A stretch of 37,333 nucleotides of DNA from Paludibacter sp. (GTDB lineage Bacteria; Bacteroidota; Bacteroidia; Bacteroidales; Paludibacteraceae), in NCBI GenBank assembly GCA_010365115.1, contig JAAFGX010000037.1, forward strand, positions 1 to 37,333. The letters are read 5' to 3'. A model generated the notes under the pieces. The model saw only the letters and a list, made by a program, of their open reading frames with translations. It did no database searches and had not been told where the DNA came from. The number at the start of each line of letters is the position of its first letter. The first letter of the stretch is position 1. Positions 8,803 through 16,155 of the stretch are shown piece after piece. The position numbers were made by a program, and so were the translations under genes.

Positions 8803-9291
8803 GAACGCAAATTGCGCAAATAAACGCAAATTTGAATTCTGATTTTTAATTAAGAAAATTTCTATTATTTGAATAAACTTTCCTACTAAATTTAGCTTTC
8901 TTTCCAAAATTCAGTAAATATCCAACCTCTATTTCAGTTGCTTTCAGATAGTTTATTAATTGAGCTTTATGTGCAGTATTAAGTTCTTCACATGCTTTTA
9001 GTTCAACAATTACGCAATCTTCAACCAATAAATCAGCACGATAATCACCCACAACATGGCCATCATGATATACTTTAATCGGTTTTTCAATCTCACACTT
9101 CAAACCTTCATTTACCAATGCATAATACAATGCATTCTGATAAACTCTTTCGAGAAATCCATAACCCAAATCGTTATAAACCCGATAAAACTGTTTTAGA
9201 ATGGTATCAACCAGTTCCTGATGAACTAATCTTTCGAATTCCTGCATGTGCATTTATGGATCATTTGCGTTAACTTGCGTAATTTGCGTTC
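8803..9291 (-). mobile_element. 489-bp inverted-repeat element carrying a GxxExxY gene
   Basis: Bases 8803-8831 and 9263-9291 are inverted copies of each other, 26 of 29 positions matching. Each arm contains three CGCAA units spaced 9-10 bases apart. The only gene between them is the GxxExxY ORF. The outer base of the right arm (9291) belongs to the leuC stop codon, so the element sits exactly at the 3' end of leuC, and its other end is 14 bases before the leuD ATG. No target duplication is evident. A mobile unit is the simplest reading, but I see no transposase, so mobility is inferred. Confidence 0.65.
8846..9253 (-). CDS. GxxExxY family protein, predicted PD-(D/E)XK nuclease
   Basis: The 135-residue protein carries the name-giving motif G32-F-L-E35-R-V-Y38. 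It also has the layout of a PD-(D/E)XK nuclease core: D74 in YRADLL, E84-L-K86 in VIVELKA, then Q98 and Y102 in AQLINYLKA. All presumed catalytic residues are present, so it may be active. No biochemical role is established for the family to my knowledge. It lies between leuC and leuD, in the operon's direction, inside 29-bp inverted repeats, and has no metabolic link to leucine synthesis. A role in moving or maintaining its own element, or as a selfish nuclease, is inference. An alternative start is the second Met, three codons in. Confidence 0.85.
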   Translation of the reverse strand: MHMQEFERLVHQELVDTILKQFYRVYNDLGYGFLERVYQNALYYALVNEGLKCEIEKPIKVYHDGHVVGDYRADLLVEDCVIVELKACEELNTAHKAQLINYLKATEIEVGYLLNFGKKAKFSRKVYSNNRNFLN

Positions 9292-10781
9292 TAAGATCTT
9301 GGGTCAGTTATGCGACCTGAGATAGCTGCAGCAGCGGCAACAAGTGGACCTGCCAATATAGTACGGGCTCCCGGACCTTGACGGCCTTCAAAATTACGAT
9401 TTGAAGTTGAAACCGCATATTTTCCTGCCGGAACTTTATCATCGTTCATCGCTAAGCATGCCGAACATCCGGGTTGGCGAAGCAAGAAACCTGCTTCAGT
9501 TAAAATATCGTAAAGTCCTTCTTCACGAATTTGTTTTTCCACCATCCAACTGCCTGGAACAAGCCATGCAATAACGTTATCAGCTTTCTTTTTGCCTTTT
9601 ACATAATTGGCAAAAACACGAAAATCTTCAATACGTCCATTGGTACAACTTCCAAGAAAAACATAATCAATTGATTTCCCTTCCAATTTTTCACCGGCTG
9701 TGAAACCCATGTATTCCAAGGATTTCTGATAAGACATTCGTCCGGCTTCGTCAATTTGATCCAAAGTTGGAATTGATTCCGTAATGCCCATTCCCATACC
9801 AGGGTTTGTTCCGTAAGTAATCATAGGCTGAATATCCGACGATTCAAAAACAAGTTCTTTATCGAAACTTGCACCTTCGTCTGTTTTCAAGGTTTTCCAG
9901 TAAGTCAATTGTTTGTCCCACTCTTCTCCTTTTGGAGCAAATTCACGCCCGTTTACATAATCGAAAGTGGCTTCATCGGGTGCAATCATTCCTCCACGAG
10001 CACCCATTTCGATACTCAAATTACAAACGGTCATGCGCTCTTCCATCGACAAATTACGAATGGCTTCGCCGGCATATTCCACAAAATAACCAGTGGCACC
10101 GCCTGTTGTCAATTTCGAAATCATGTAAAGTGCTAAATCTTTAGCGGAAACGCCTTCGTTCAATTTACCATTGAAGGTAATACGCATTGTTTTCGGACGT
10201 GTTTGCAGCACACACTGAGTTGCCAATACCATTTCCACCTCACTTGTTCCAATGCCGAAAGCTATAGCTCCAAAAGCACCGTGTGTAGAAGTATGACTAT
10301 CGCCACAAACAATAGTCATACCCGGTTGAGTAAAACCATTTTCAGGACCAATGATATGAACAACACCATTTTTGATGTGTCCCAACGGATAATACAATGG
10401 CATATTGAAATATGCAGCATTTTGTGCAAATGTATCCAACTGATGACGAGAAATCGGATCTTTAACCGGTTGATCCTGATCAATAGTAGGTGTGTTATGG
10501 TCGGCAGTCATCGTCGTTTTTTCAGGACGAAACACTTTCAAACCACGAGCACGAAGTCCGTTGAATGCCTGTGGACTTGTAACTTCGTGGCAAAAATGAC
10601 GGTCGATATACAATTGAGTCGGACCGTTCTCAACAGCAGATACCACATGGGCATCCCAGATTTTATCAAAGAGGGTACTTGCCCCCCAACCAGCCCCCCA
10701 ACCCCCTGAAGGGGGAGTGGATTGCCCCCCAACCCCCTGAAGGGGGAGTGGAGAGTTCGTATTATTATTCTTGTTATTCAT
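9291..10781 (-). CDS. leuC: 3-isopropylmalate dehydratase large subunit, with repeat-derived N-terminus
   Basis: LeuC is the aconitase-type catalytic subunit of isopropylmalate isomerase. The three 4Fe-4S ligands are visible as C379 (LGSCTNG), C439 and C442 (PGCSACLAM). [13 protein letters not shown] and the C-terminal [14 protein letters not shown] segments are also typical. The family normally starts within a few residues of [12 protein letters not shown]. Here about 35 residues come first, including [10 protein letters not shown] and [14 protein letters not shown], which are translations of two tandem copies of the G/C-rich repeat at 10681-10752. No other in-frame ATG lies between 10781 and the conserved core, so the extension is probably translated. 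The TAG stop overlaps the end of the GxxExxY element. Confidence 0.95.
   Translation of the reverse strand: MNNKNNNTNSPLPLQGVGGQSTPPSGGWGAGWGASTLFDKIWDAHVVSAVENGPTQLYIDRHFCHEVTSPQAFNGLRARGLKVFRPEKTTMTADHNTPTIDQDQPVKDPISRHQLDTFAQNAAYFNMPLYYPLGHIKNGVVHIIGPENGFTQPGMTIVCGDSHTSTHGAFGAIAFGIGTSEVEMVLATQCVLQTRPKTMRITFNGKLNEGVSAKDLALYMISKLTTGGATGYFVEYAGEAIRNLSMEERMTVCNLSIEMGARGGMIAPDEATFDYVNGREFAPKGEEWDKQLTYWKTLKTDEGASFDKELVFESSDIQPMITYGTNPGMGMGITESIPTLDQIDEAGRMSYQKSLEYMGFTAGEKLEGKSIDYVFLGSCTNGRIEDFRVFANYVKGKKKADNVIAWLVPGSWMVEKQIREEGLYDILTEAGFLLRQPGCSACLAMNDDKVPAGKYAVSTSNRNFEGRQGPGARTILAGPLVAAAAAISGRITDPRS
10681..10752. repeat. tandem copies of a G/C-rich palindromic repeat inside leuC
   Basis: Two direct copies of GCCCCCCAACCCCCTGAAGG followed by GGGAGTGG (10693-10720 and 10724-10751), plus a partial copy at 10681-10692, lie in the first 34 codons of leuC. 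Each copy contains the small palindrome CCCCCTGAAGGGGG. The same core recurs at 10789, 10891 (inverted), 12421 and 12503 (inverted). The insertion keeps the reading frame open. Confidence 0.85.
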
Positions 10782-10788
10782 AAAATAT

Positions 10789-10914
10789 GCCCCCTAACCC
10801 CCTAAAGGGGGGAATTACCTTGATTATAACGGGGGTAAGGTAAATTGTTTTTTGTTTTTTTAAATTTTCTTATTCATCCTTTTTCATATTCCCCCTTCAG
10901 GGGGTTAGGGGGCC
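10789..10914. mobile_element. MITE-like element between leuA and leuC (about 126 bp)
   Basis: The left end (10789-10813, GCCCCCTAACCCCCTAAAGG...) and the right end (10891-10914) are inverted copies of the repeat with few mismatches. Each end is itself a small hairpin. The element fills almost the whole leuA-leuC gap, ending 6 bases from the leuA stop and 7 bases from the leuC ATG. It encodes nothing recognisable. Its non-autonomous, inverted-repeat form suggests a MITE, but no related transposase is in the window. Confidence 0.65.
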
Positions 10915-10920
10915 AACTTG

Positions 10921-12414
10921 TTATTTCACAAACTGATTAATTGCATTGATATACGCTTCAACTGATGCTGCTACAATATCGGTATTCGCTCCAAAACCAT
11001 AATAGACGATTCCTGCGTGTTCCACTTGCATGTGAACTTTACCTACATCATCGCTTCCTCTATTAATAGCTTGAATCGTGAATTCCTGCAACAACATTTC
11101 GCGTTTAATAATTTGCTTCAATGCTTTTATGGCTGCATCTACAGGACCATTACCGGAAGCTGCTGCTTCAAATTTTTCATTAGCAATAATTAATCCGATA
11201 CTGGCAACAGCTCTCACTCCTACCCCTGAAGTAACTTGCAAGTAATCAAGTTTAATGCGTTGTTTTTCATTTCTTTCCTGACCAGCAAGCAATAAAACAT
11301 CGTCATCATTGATATCTTTTTTCTTATCGGCAAGTTTCAAAAATTCTTCATAAATTTTATCTAATTGTTCGCCTTCAACATCCACACCCAAAATACTTAA
11401 CCTATGTTTCAATGCTGCACGTCCACTACGGGCAGTAAGTACAATGGAGTTTTTATCAATTCCCACATCAGTTGGATCCATAATTTCGTAACTCTCACGA
11501 TTTTTCAACACGCCATCTTGATGAATTCCAGATGAATGCGCAAATGCGTTACGACCAACAATTGCTTTATTGGCTTGTACGGGCATATTCATTAAACTAG
11601 AAACTAAACGGCTCGTTGAATATATTTTTTGAGTATTGATTTGAGTTTCAATGTTCAAATTTTTGTGACATTTCAAAATCATGGCAATTTCTTCCAATGA
11701 AGTATTTCCGGCACGTTCGCCAATGCCGTTCATGGTAACTTCCACTTGTCGGGCACCATTCAGCACTCCCGAAATGGTATTAGCAGTTGCCATTCCCAAA
11801 TCGTTGTGACAATGTGTAGAAATAATGGCATTATGCACACCTTTCACATTATCCATCAAGAATTTAATCTTTTCACCAAATTCCCATGGCAAGCAATATC
11901 CGGTTGTATCGGGTATATTAACTACTGTAGCTCCTGCTTTAATAACTGCTTCCACCACACGTGCTAAATACACATTATCAGTACGACCAGCATCTTCACA
12001 ATAAAATTCTACATCTTCAACATACTTTTTTGCATATTTTACTGCTGCAATTGCACGTTCGAGAATTTCTTCTTGATTAGAATTAAATTTGTATTTGATA
12101 TGAAACTCAGAAGTTCCAATTCCAGTGTGAATTCTCTTATTTTTAGCATACTGTAGAGCTTCAGCAGCTACATCAATATCTTTTTGCACACCACGGGTCA
12201 ACGCACAAATTGTAGGCCATGTTACTGCTTTAGAAATTTCAACTACCGATTTAAAATCGCCCGGACTTGAAATTGGGAATCCAGCCTCAATTACATCCAC
12301 ACCCAAAGTCTCCAATGCTTTGGCCACTTGAATTTTTTCTACAGTATTCAACTGACAACCGGGAACTTGTTCACCATCGCGCAATGTAGTGTCGAAAACA
12401 AATAATCTGTCCAT
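10921..12414 (-). CDS. leuA: 2-isopropylmalate synthase
   Basis: LeuA condenses 2-ketoisovalerate with acetyl-CoA, the committed step to leucine. The 497-residue protein starts close to the conserved [13 protein letters not shown]. It has [12 protein letters not shown], the metal-site motif [14 protein letters not shown], and [14 protein letters not shown]. The Leu-binding regulatory domain lies at about 385-497, with [12 protein letters not shown] and [22 protein letters not shown]. It is the first structural gene of the leftward operon and lies behind an attenuator and a MITE-like repeat that starts 6 bases upstream of its ATG. Feedback inhibition by leucine is expected from the family, in addition to attenuation. 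Confidence 0.96.
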   Translation of the reverse strand: MDRLFVFDTTLRDGEQVPGCQLNTVEKIQVAKALETLGVDVIEAGFPISSPGDFKSVVEISKAVTWPTICALTRGVQKDIDVAAEALQYAKNKRIHTGIGTSEFHIKYKFNSNQEEILERAIAAVKYAKKYVEDVEFYCEDAGRTDNVYLARVVEAVIKAGATVVNIPDTTGYCLPWEFGEKIKFLMDNVKGVHNAIISTHCHNDLGMATANTISGVLNGARQVEVTMNGIGERAGNTSLEEIAMILKCHKNLNIETQINTQKIYSTSRLVSSLMNMPVQANKAIVGRNAFAHSSGIHQDGVLKNRESYEIMDPTDVGIDKNSIVLTARSGRAALKHRLSILGVDVEGEQLDKIYEEFLKLADKKKDINDDDVLLLAGQERNEKQRIKLDYLQVTSGVGVRAVASIGLIIANEKFEAAASGNGPVDAAIKALKQIIKREMLLQEFTIQAINRGSDDVGKVHMQVEHAGIVYYGFGANTDIVAASVEAYINAINQFVK

Positions 12415-12420
12415 AATGTA

Positions 12421-12526
12421 GCCCCCTAACCCCTAAAGGGGGAACCGAGGGGTTTCGGCTTTTTTATTTTTATTATAATTCTTTTCTTTCTTTTTCTCTT
12501 ATTCCCTCTTCAGGGGGATAGGGACA
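12421..12526. mobile_element. MITE-like element between the attenuator and leuA (about 106 bp)
   Basis: A copy at 12421-12445 (GCCCCCTAACCCCTAAAGGG...) faces an inverted, more degenerate copy at about 12503-12526 (TTCCCTCTTCAGGGGGATAG). It occupies nearly all of the leader between the attenuator terminator and the leuA start, and it must have replaced the native translation-initiation region. No ORF is present. Confidence 0.55.
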
Positions 12527-12538
12527 GGCATGGCCATT

Positions 12539-12614
12539 AAAAAAACCTTCCGCACCGTAGTGAGAAAGGTTTTATATATTTCTATTGTACAATTACATAC
12601 ACACCAAACTCACT
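12539..12614 (-). promoter_or_regulatory. leu operon attenuator: terminator with alternative antiterminator
   Basis: In the leftward transcript the terminator is AAAACCTTTC (12573-12564) pairing with GGAAGGTTTT. Inside it a CAC/GTG stem is capped by a stable UACG tetraloop, and seven U residues follow (12545-12539). The competing pair is AGTGAG (12614-12609), just after the leader stop codon, with CTCACT (12564-12559), which lies inside the terminator's 5' arm. A ribosome finishing the leader peptide would cover AGTGAG and let the terminator form. A ribosome stalled at the Leu/Ile codons would leave it free to disrupt the terminator. All of this lies 125-200 bases before the leuA ATG. Confidence 0.8.
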
Positions 12615-12615
12615 T

Positions 12616-12678
12616 CTACTTGTTCTGCAAGAGAATAATAATACCGAGTAGGAGAATATGTAAGTAATTCTTGTTCAT
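12616..12678 (-). CDS. leuL: leu operon leader peptide (20 aa, Leu/Ile-rich)
   Basis: ATG at 12678-12676 to TAG at 12618-12616 encodes MNKNYLHILLLGIIILLQNK. Six leucines and four isoleucines fall within residues 6-17, including LLL, III and LL runs. The ORF lies about 15-20 bases after the predicted transcription start and directly before the antiterminator strand. Its codons CTC CTA CTC and ATT ATT ATT CTC TTG are ideal control codons for attenuation sensing Leu- and Ile-tRNA charging. The peptide itself need have no function after translation. The symbol leuL is used by role analogy with enterobacteria, not by sequence homology. Confidence 0.8.
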   Translation of the reverse strand: MNKNYLHILLLGIIILLQNK

Positions 12679-12699
12679 TGTTCTTTTTTAATTTCGGTG

Positions 12700-12729
12700 C
12701 AAAGATAATTCATTTTTTGATACGAACAA
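12700..12729 (-). promoter_or_regulatory. leu operon promoter
   Basis: On the minus strand TTG (12729-12727), a 19-base spacer and TATCTTTG (12707-12700) match the Bacteroidota consensus exactly. Transcription would begin near 12693, about 15 bases before the leader peptide ATG. Confidence 0.8.
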
Positions 12730-12730
12730 A

Positions 12731-13010
12731 TACAAAGTGATATTTTTTTTATTATTATTCTTTCAATTCAAAATAAAATGAATATAAAATGCACTATTTT
12801 AATACATATTAGACCTAATTATAAATTTTTCCATTATTCTTAGTTTGACATAACTAAGGCTTTAAACAATAATATACAATAATTGTTCATGTTTTTTTTA
12901 ATTAAGATAAACATAAATACTCTACATACGATATTTTCCAATAAAATTGGATTAAGATGTAATGCAAAAAAAACTTCAAACCTCAGAAAACAATTTTCTG
13001 CTTAATCTTG
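12731..13010. other. AT-rich divergent intergenic region
   Basis: This lies between the leu promoter and the promoter of the DUF2147 gene. Apart from AT-rich runs I see no ORF, hairpin or operator-like palindrome worth naming. Confidence 0.5.
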
Positions 13011-13040
13011 TTGCAAATGAGTTAGTAATTAATATCTTTG
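13011..13040 (+). promoter_or_regulatory. promoter of the DUF2147 gene
   Basis: TTG (13011-13013), a 19-base spacer and TATCTTTG (13033-13040) match the consensus. The ATG follows 24 bases after the -7 element. Confidence 0.75.
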
Positions 13041-13064
13041 TAAGAAATTAAAATCAATTAAATC

Positions 13065-13505
13065 ATGAAAAAAACATTTTTATCTTTTGCTCTGTTAATG
13101 ACATTTAGCTTATGTGGTTCTGCCCAGGTTGACAAAATTGTTGGAAAATGGAAAACCATCGACGATAAGGATGGTAGTGCAAAATCAATTGTTTATATCT
13201 TTAAAGCTACAAATGGTAAGTATTTTGGTAAAATAGAAAAACTATTCAAAGAACCTGAAAAAATTTGCACTGAATGCGAAGGAGCTAATAAGGGTAAACC
13301 TATTTTGGGGATGATGATTATCAATAATATGGTAGAAAGCGATGGAAAATTAACCGGAGGAACTATTTTGGATCCCAACAATGGTAAAATATATAAATGC
13401 AACATAAGTCTTGAATCGGAATCTGATGAGAAATTGAGCGTTCGCGGTTCTCTCGACAAAAATGGTTGGATTGGACGTTCGCAAAGCTGGATTCGATCAA
13501 AATAG
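13065..13505 (+). CDS. secreted DUF2147 protein
   Basis: The 146-residue protein starts with a signal peptide (MKKTFLSFALLMTFSLCGSA, cut probably after SAQ). It continues into the DUF2147 fold, with VGKWKTIDDKDGSAKSIVYI, the CTECEGANKGKPILGMMI segment (two Cys in CTEC) and a C-terminal GSLDKNGWIGRSQSW. DUF2147 is a lipocalin-like beta-barrel domain, about 115-120 residues, found in exported proteins; I know of no established function. It has its own consensus promoter and stands alone, followed by about 220 bases before the next gene. The envelope location is inferred from the signal peptide. Confidence 0.85.
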   Translation: MKKTFLSFALLMTFSLCGSAQVDKIVGKWKTIDDKDGSAKSIVYIFKATNGKYFGKIEKLFKEPEKICTECEGANKGKPILGMMIINNMVESDGKLTGGTILDPNNGKIYKCNISLESESDEKLSVRGSLDKNGWIGRSQSWIRSK

Positions 13506-13607
13506 AACATTTATTTTGATTAATAAAAAAAAGAACAACTCTTAATTTAATATTATACACAAACGAGCTTAAATAAAGTTAATTATACTCGAAATACAGT
13601 AAACATG

Positions 13608-13638
13608 TTGTACAACATAAATTTTAGCTTTACTTTTG
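13608..13638 (+). promoter_or_regulatory. promoter of the nucleoside-recognition gene
   Basis: TTG (13608-13610), a 20-base spacer and TACTTTTG (13631-13638) fit the consensus. The predicted start near 13645 leaves a leader of about 80 bases that contains a terminator-like hairpin. Confidence 0.7.
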
Positions 13639-13683
13639 CACTGTGTTTTTCATGGTATTAGATTTAAGGTTAATTAAAAGACT

Positions 13684-13713
13684 GGGTTGTCGTGAGACAA
13701 CCTTTCTTGTTTT
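13684..13713 (+). terminator. terminator-like hairpin in the leader of the gene at 13727
   Basis: GGTTGTC (13685-13691), a GTGA tetraloop and GACAACC (13696-13702) form a 7-bp stem followed by TTTCTTGTTTT. It lies after the promoter and 25 bases before the ATG, so it cannot simply end the upstream gene. A small ORF (13652-13723, 23 codons, opening MVLDLRLIKRL) overlaps it. Attenuation is possible but unproven. Confidence 0.6.
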
Positions 13714-13726
13714 ATACATTTAGCAA

Positions 13727-14680
13727 ATGAAAACTACTTACAAAAGATTATATAGCTGCACATTGAATGCATTTCCAACAGCTGGAAAAACCATTTGGTG
13801 GCTTTTAAAAATCATACTTCCTATAAGTTTTGCTGTAAGTGTTTTACAATATTTAGGTGTAATTGCACAAATAGCTTCATATTTAACTCCTGCCTTTTCA
13901 TTAATCGGACTTCCTGGGGAATCAGCCATTGTATTTATTTCAAGTATTTTTCTCTCGCTTTATGCACCGATAGCCATTATTGCAACCCTCCCACTCGATA
14001 TGCGGGAAATCACAATTCTTGCAGTTATGTGCTTGATTACCCACAACATGATTATCGAAACGGCAATTCAAAAAAAAACTGGTTCTTCAGCATTAGTTAT
14101 GTTTTCGCTTCGATTGATTACTTCATTTGTAGCTGCTTATTTGTTAAATTTAATTTTGCCTGAGCAAATTGGATCAAGTCATGTTGTTCAGGAAAATATA
14201 GTGTATAGTACTTTTACCGACATGCTTAAATCGTGGATTATTGGTGCGGGTGGCTTATCTCTAAAAATTATATTAATTATCACTGGTTTAATGATTTTGC
14301 AAAACATATTAAAAGAATTTAAGATCCTTGATATTATTTCTAAAATTTTTGCTCCATTTATGCGATTCTTTGGTTTATCAGCTGATAGCTCATTTCTATG
14401 GTTTGTTGCTCAAACTTTAGGTTTGACATACGGTTCAGCAGTGATGATTGAGCAAGTAGAACTTAAGGAAATATCGCCATACAATGCCAACTTATTAAAT
14501 TATCATATAGCAATAAATCACTCATTATTAGAAGACACTTTATTGTTTGTGGCTATTGGAGTTCCTGCCGGTTGGATGATTGCACCTCGATTTATATTAG
14601 CAATTATAATTGTTTGGGGAGTTCGGTTACTGTCAAAAGTAGGCAGTATTAACAAGAAACCGATACCAAATAATATTTAA
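13727..14680 (+). CDS. nucleoside-recognition (Gate) domain membrane protein
   Basis: The 317-residue protein is almost entirely hydrophobic, with about eight membrane segments in two similar halves. Each half begins with a segment of the Gate type: WWLLKIILPISFAVSVLQYLG in the first and SLKIILIITGLMILQNILKEF in the second. Conserved polar features include the THNMIIE stretch (about 105-111) and the NYHIAINHSLLEDT stretch (about 260-273). This is the domain found in SpmA/SpmB- and YjiH-like proteins. The name comes from similarity to nucleoside transporters, and the true substrate is not known. It has its own promoter and a hairpin-containing leader. It stands alone, so context gives no substrate. 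Confidence 0.85.
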   Translation: MKTTYKRLYSCTLNAFPTAGKTIWWLLKIILPISFAVSVLQYLGVIAQIASYLTPAFSLIGLPGESAIVFISSIFLSLYAPIAIIATLPLDMREITILAVMCLITHNMIIETAIQKKTGSSALVMFSLRLITSFVAAYLLNLILPEQIGSSHVVQENIVYSTFTDMLKSWIIGAGGLSLKIILIITGLMILQNILKEFKILDIISKIFAPFMRFFGLSADSSFLWFVAQTLGLTYGSAVMIEQVELKEISPYNANLLNYHIAINHSLLEDTLLFVAIGVPAGWMIAPRFILAIIIVWGVRLLSKVGSINKKPIPNNI

Positions 14681-14718
14681 GAAGTTACAAGAATTTAGTT
14701 ACGGGTTACAAGGCTATA

Positions 14719-14732
14719 CCGATAGCTATCGG
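14719..14732. repeat. 14-bp palindrome CCGATAGCTATCGG
   Basis: A perfect palindrome lies between the nucleoside-recognition gene and the TetR gene. It is GC-richer than its surroundings. It may be a dispersed repeat or an operator; it lies about 100 bases before the TetR promoter's -33 region, too far upstream for a simple repressor site. Confidence 0.5.
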
Positions 14733-14832
14733 CACTGAAAGTTATTTTGGAAAAACATATCAATAATTATTTTCTTTTGGTTAGATAACAAGTAATTATC
14801 TAAATAAAAAAATATTTTCATAACAATTTCAA

Positions 14833-14864
14833 TTGTGAAATTCTAAATATTTTTTATATATTTG
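14833..14864 (+). promoter_or_regulatory. promoter of the TetR-family gene
   Basis: TTG (14833-14835), a 21-base spacer and TATATTTG (14857-14864) precede the ATG at 14891 by 26 bases. Confidence 0.65.
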
Positions 14865-14890
14865 CAAAATCAACAAATAACTGATTCTTA

Positions 14891-15475
14891 ATGGCTAAAA
14901 AAATGTCTAATACTAAAAAAATGCTTATTGAGGTTGCTCGTCAACTTTTTGCTGACAAAGGCAAAAAGGAAGTAACTATGAATGACATTGCCGAAGCTTC
15001 TCAAAAAGGTCGTCGTACTTTGTACACCTATTTTAACAACAAAGAAGACATTTACAGAGCAGTAATTGACAAAGAATTAGACTCAATACTCGAAAAACTC
15101 AAAATAGTTTCTTCTCAAAAAGCAGAACCTGATGTAAAACTCACAAACCACATTCTCACGCATTTGGATGCGGTAAAAGATGTTGTTAGCAGAAACGGCT
15201 CATTGCGAGCCGACTTTTTTCACGATATATATGAAGTAGAACGTAAACGTAGAAAAATTGATATGAAAGAGATTGCCTTAATACGTTCAATAATCGCAGA
15301 AGGCATCGAAAAAAGTATTTTTAAAAGAATGGATTTGGATTTATCATCAATTATTATTTTTTATGCAATAAAAGGAATGGAAGTTCCTTATATAAGACAA
15401 AATATTAGTTCTGACTTTGAGAAAAATAAAAATAGCATCGTTGAATTTGTATTTATGGGTATAAAGAAAAAATAG
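14891..15475 (+). CDS. TetR/AcrR family transcriptional regulator
   Basis: The 194-residue protein has the TetR N-terminal DNA-binding domain. The helix-turn-helix, about residues 10-56, reads ARQLFADKGKKEVTMNDIAE followed by ASQKGRRTLYTYFNNKEDIYRAV. A helical C-terminal ligand and dimer domain of about 130 residues follows, with no recognisable effector motif. The lysine-rich start (MAKKMSNTKK) could begin at the second Met. It has its own promoter and a strong terminator and is flanked by unrelated genes. Its target cannot be read from the window; autoregulation is usual for the family, though no clear palindromic operator overlaps its promoter. Confidence 0.92.
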   Translation: MAKKMSNTKKMLIEVARQLFADKGKKEVTMNDIAEASQKGRRTLYTYFNNKEDIYRAVIDKELDSILEKLKIVSSQKAEPDVKLTNHILTHLDAVKDVVSRNGSLRADFFHDIYEVERKRRKIDMKEIALIRSIIAEGIEKSIFKRMDLDLSSIIIFYAIKGMEVPYIRQNISSDFEKNKNSIVEFVFMGIKKK

Positions 15476-15522
15476 CAGAGAATATAAAATCAATATCAGA
15501 ACAATTAAACTTTTTCTCAAAC

Positions 15523-15572
15523 AAACCAAAAGCCCTACAAACTCAAATTTGAGTTAGTAGGGCTTTTGGTTT
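15523..15572 (+). terminator. strong terminator between the TetR gene and tspO
   Basis: The arms 15523-15538 and 15557-15572 pair perfectly for 16 bp (core AAAAGCCCTAC/GTAGGGCTTTT). An inner CTCAAATTTGAG palindrome extends the hairpin. Outer A and T runs suit termination in both directions, serving also the leftward SRPBCC-tspO unit. Confidence 0.85.
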
Positions 15573-15678
15573 TCGAGGATTTAACAAACTTTGAATCAGT
15601 AAATTATATAAGCCAGATGTAATACTGATTTGTAAATAAACTAACTTTGTTTTAAAATAAAAACAAAAGACTTAACGT

Positions 15679-16152
15679 CTATCCTCTATTTAGAAACCAA
15701 ATACTAAAGTTCAATACAGAAGCAAAGGATACCCAGCATAGATATGGAATCATAAGGAATGCTGCTTTTCGATTAATTTTATAAAATGCAACAATTGTGA
15801 AAATAATCACAATTAGTAAAGTTATAATTTCGACAAATGCAAGTCCTAACTCATGAAGATTAAAAAAAATGTATGACCATGCTAAGTTCAAAACAAACTG
15901 AGCAACAAATAATTGCAACGCTCTTTTTTTATCCGGATGAGGTGTATGCCAAATAAGTGCAACTGCAATTCCCATTAACAAGTAGAGCAACGTCCAAACC
16001 GGACCAAAGATCCAATTAGGCGGATTGAAAGTGGGTTTATTTAAAAACTGATACCAATTGGTAATGGAATCGATAGTACTGAATCCACTTGCGGTGCCAA
16101 GTGCAACACAAAGTGAGGCGCAAATAATAATCTTTACAATTAATGATTTCAT
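15679..16152 (-). CDS. tspO: TspO/MBR family membrane protein
   Basis: TspO binds porphyrins and related tetrapyrroles in the membrane, and in bacteria acts as a stress- or oxygen-linked regulator or scavenger. The 157-residue protein has five hydrophobic segments. Family landmarks are WYQFLNKPTFNPPNWIFGPVW (about 33-53), the WTLLYLLMGIA segment, a helix-4 LNLAWSYIFF and the final ASVLNFSIWFLN. Its length matches the family. The ATG lies 3 bases after the stop of the SRPBCC gene, so the two are almost certainly co-transcribed. The conserved N-terminal Ser/Thr-rich stretch ALGTASGFST may form a short inter-helix loop. Confidence 0.95.
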   Translation of the reverse strand: MKSLIVKIIICASLCVALGTASGFSTIDSITNWYQFLNKPTFNPPNWIFGPVWTLLYLLMGIAVALIWHTPHPDKKRALQLFVAQFVLNLAWSYIFFNLHELGLAFVEIITLLIVIIFTIVAFYKINRKAAFLMIPYLCWVSFASVLNFSIWFLNRG

Positions 16153-16155
16153 ACG

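Noticed and set aside
9869-10709. Rightward ORFs of 75-168 codons inside leuC
   Set aside because: They are antisense shadows of the conserved leuC reading frame, without promoter or recognisable domains.
13193-13510. 105-codon leftward ORF opposite the DUF2147 gene
   Set aside because: The plus strand carries a signal peptide, a known domain and a consensus promoter; the antisense frame has none of these.
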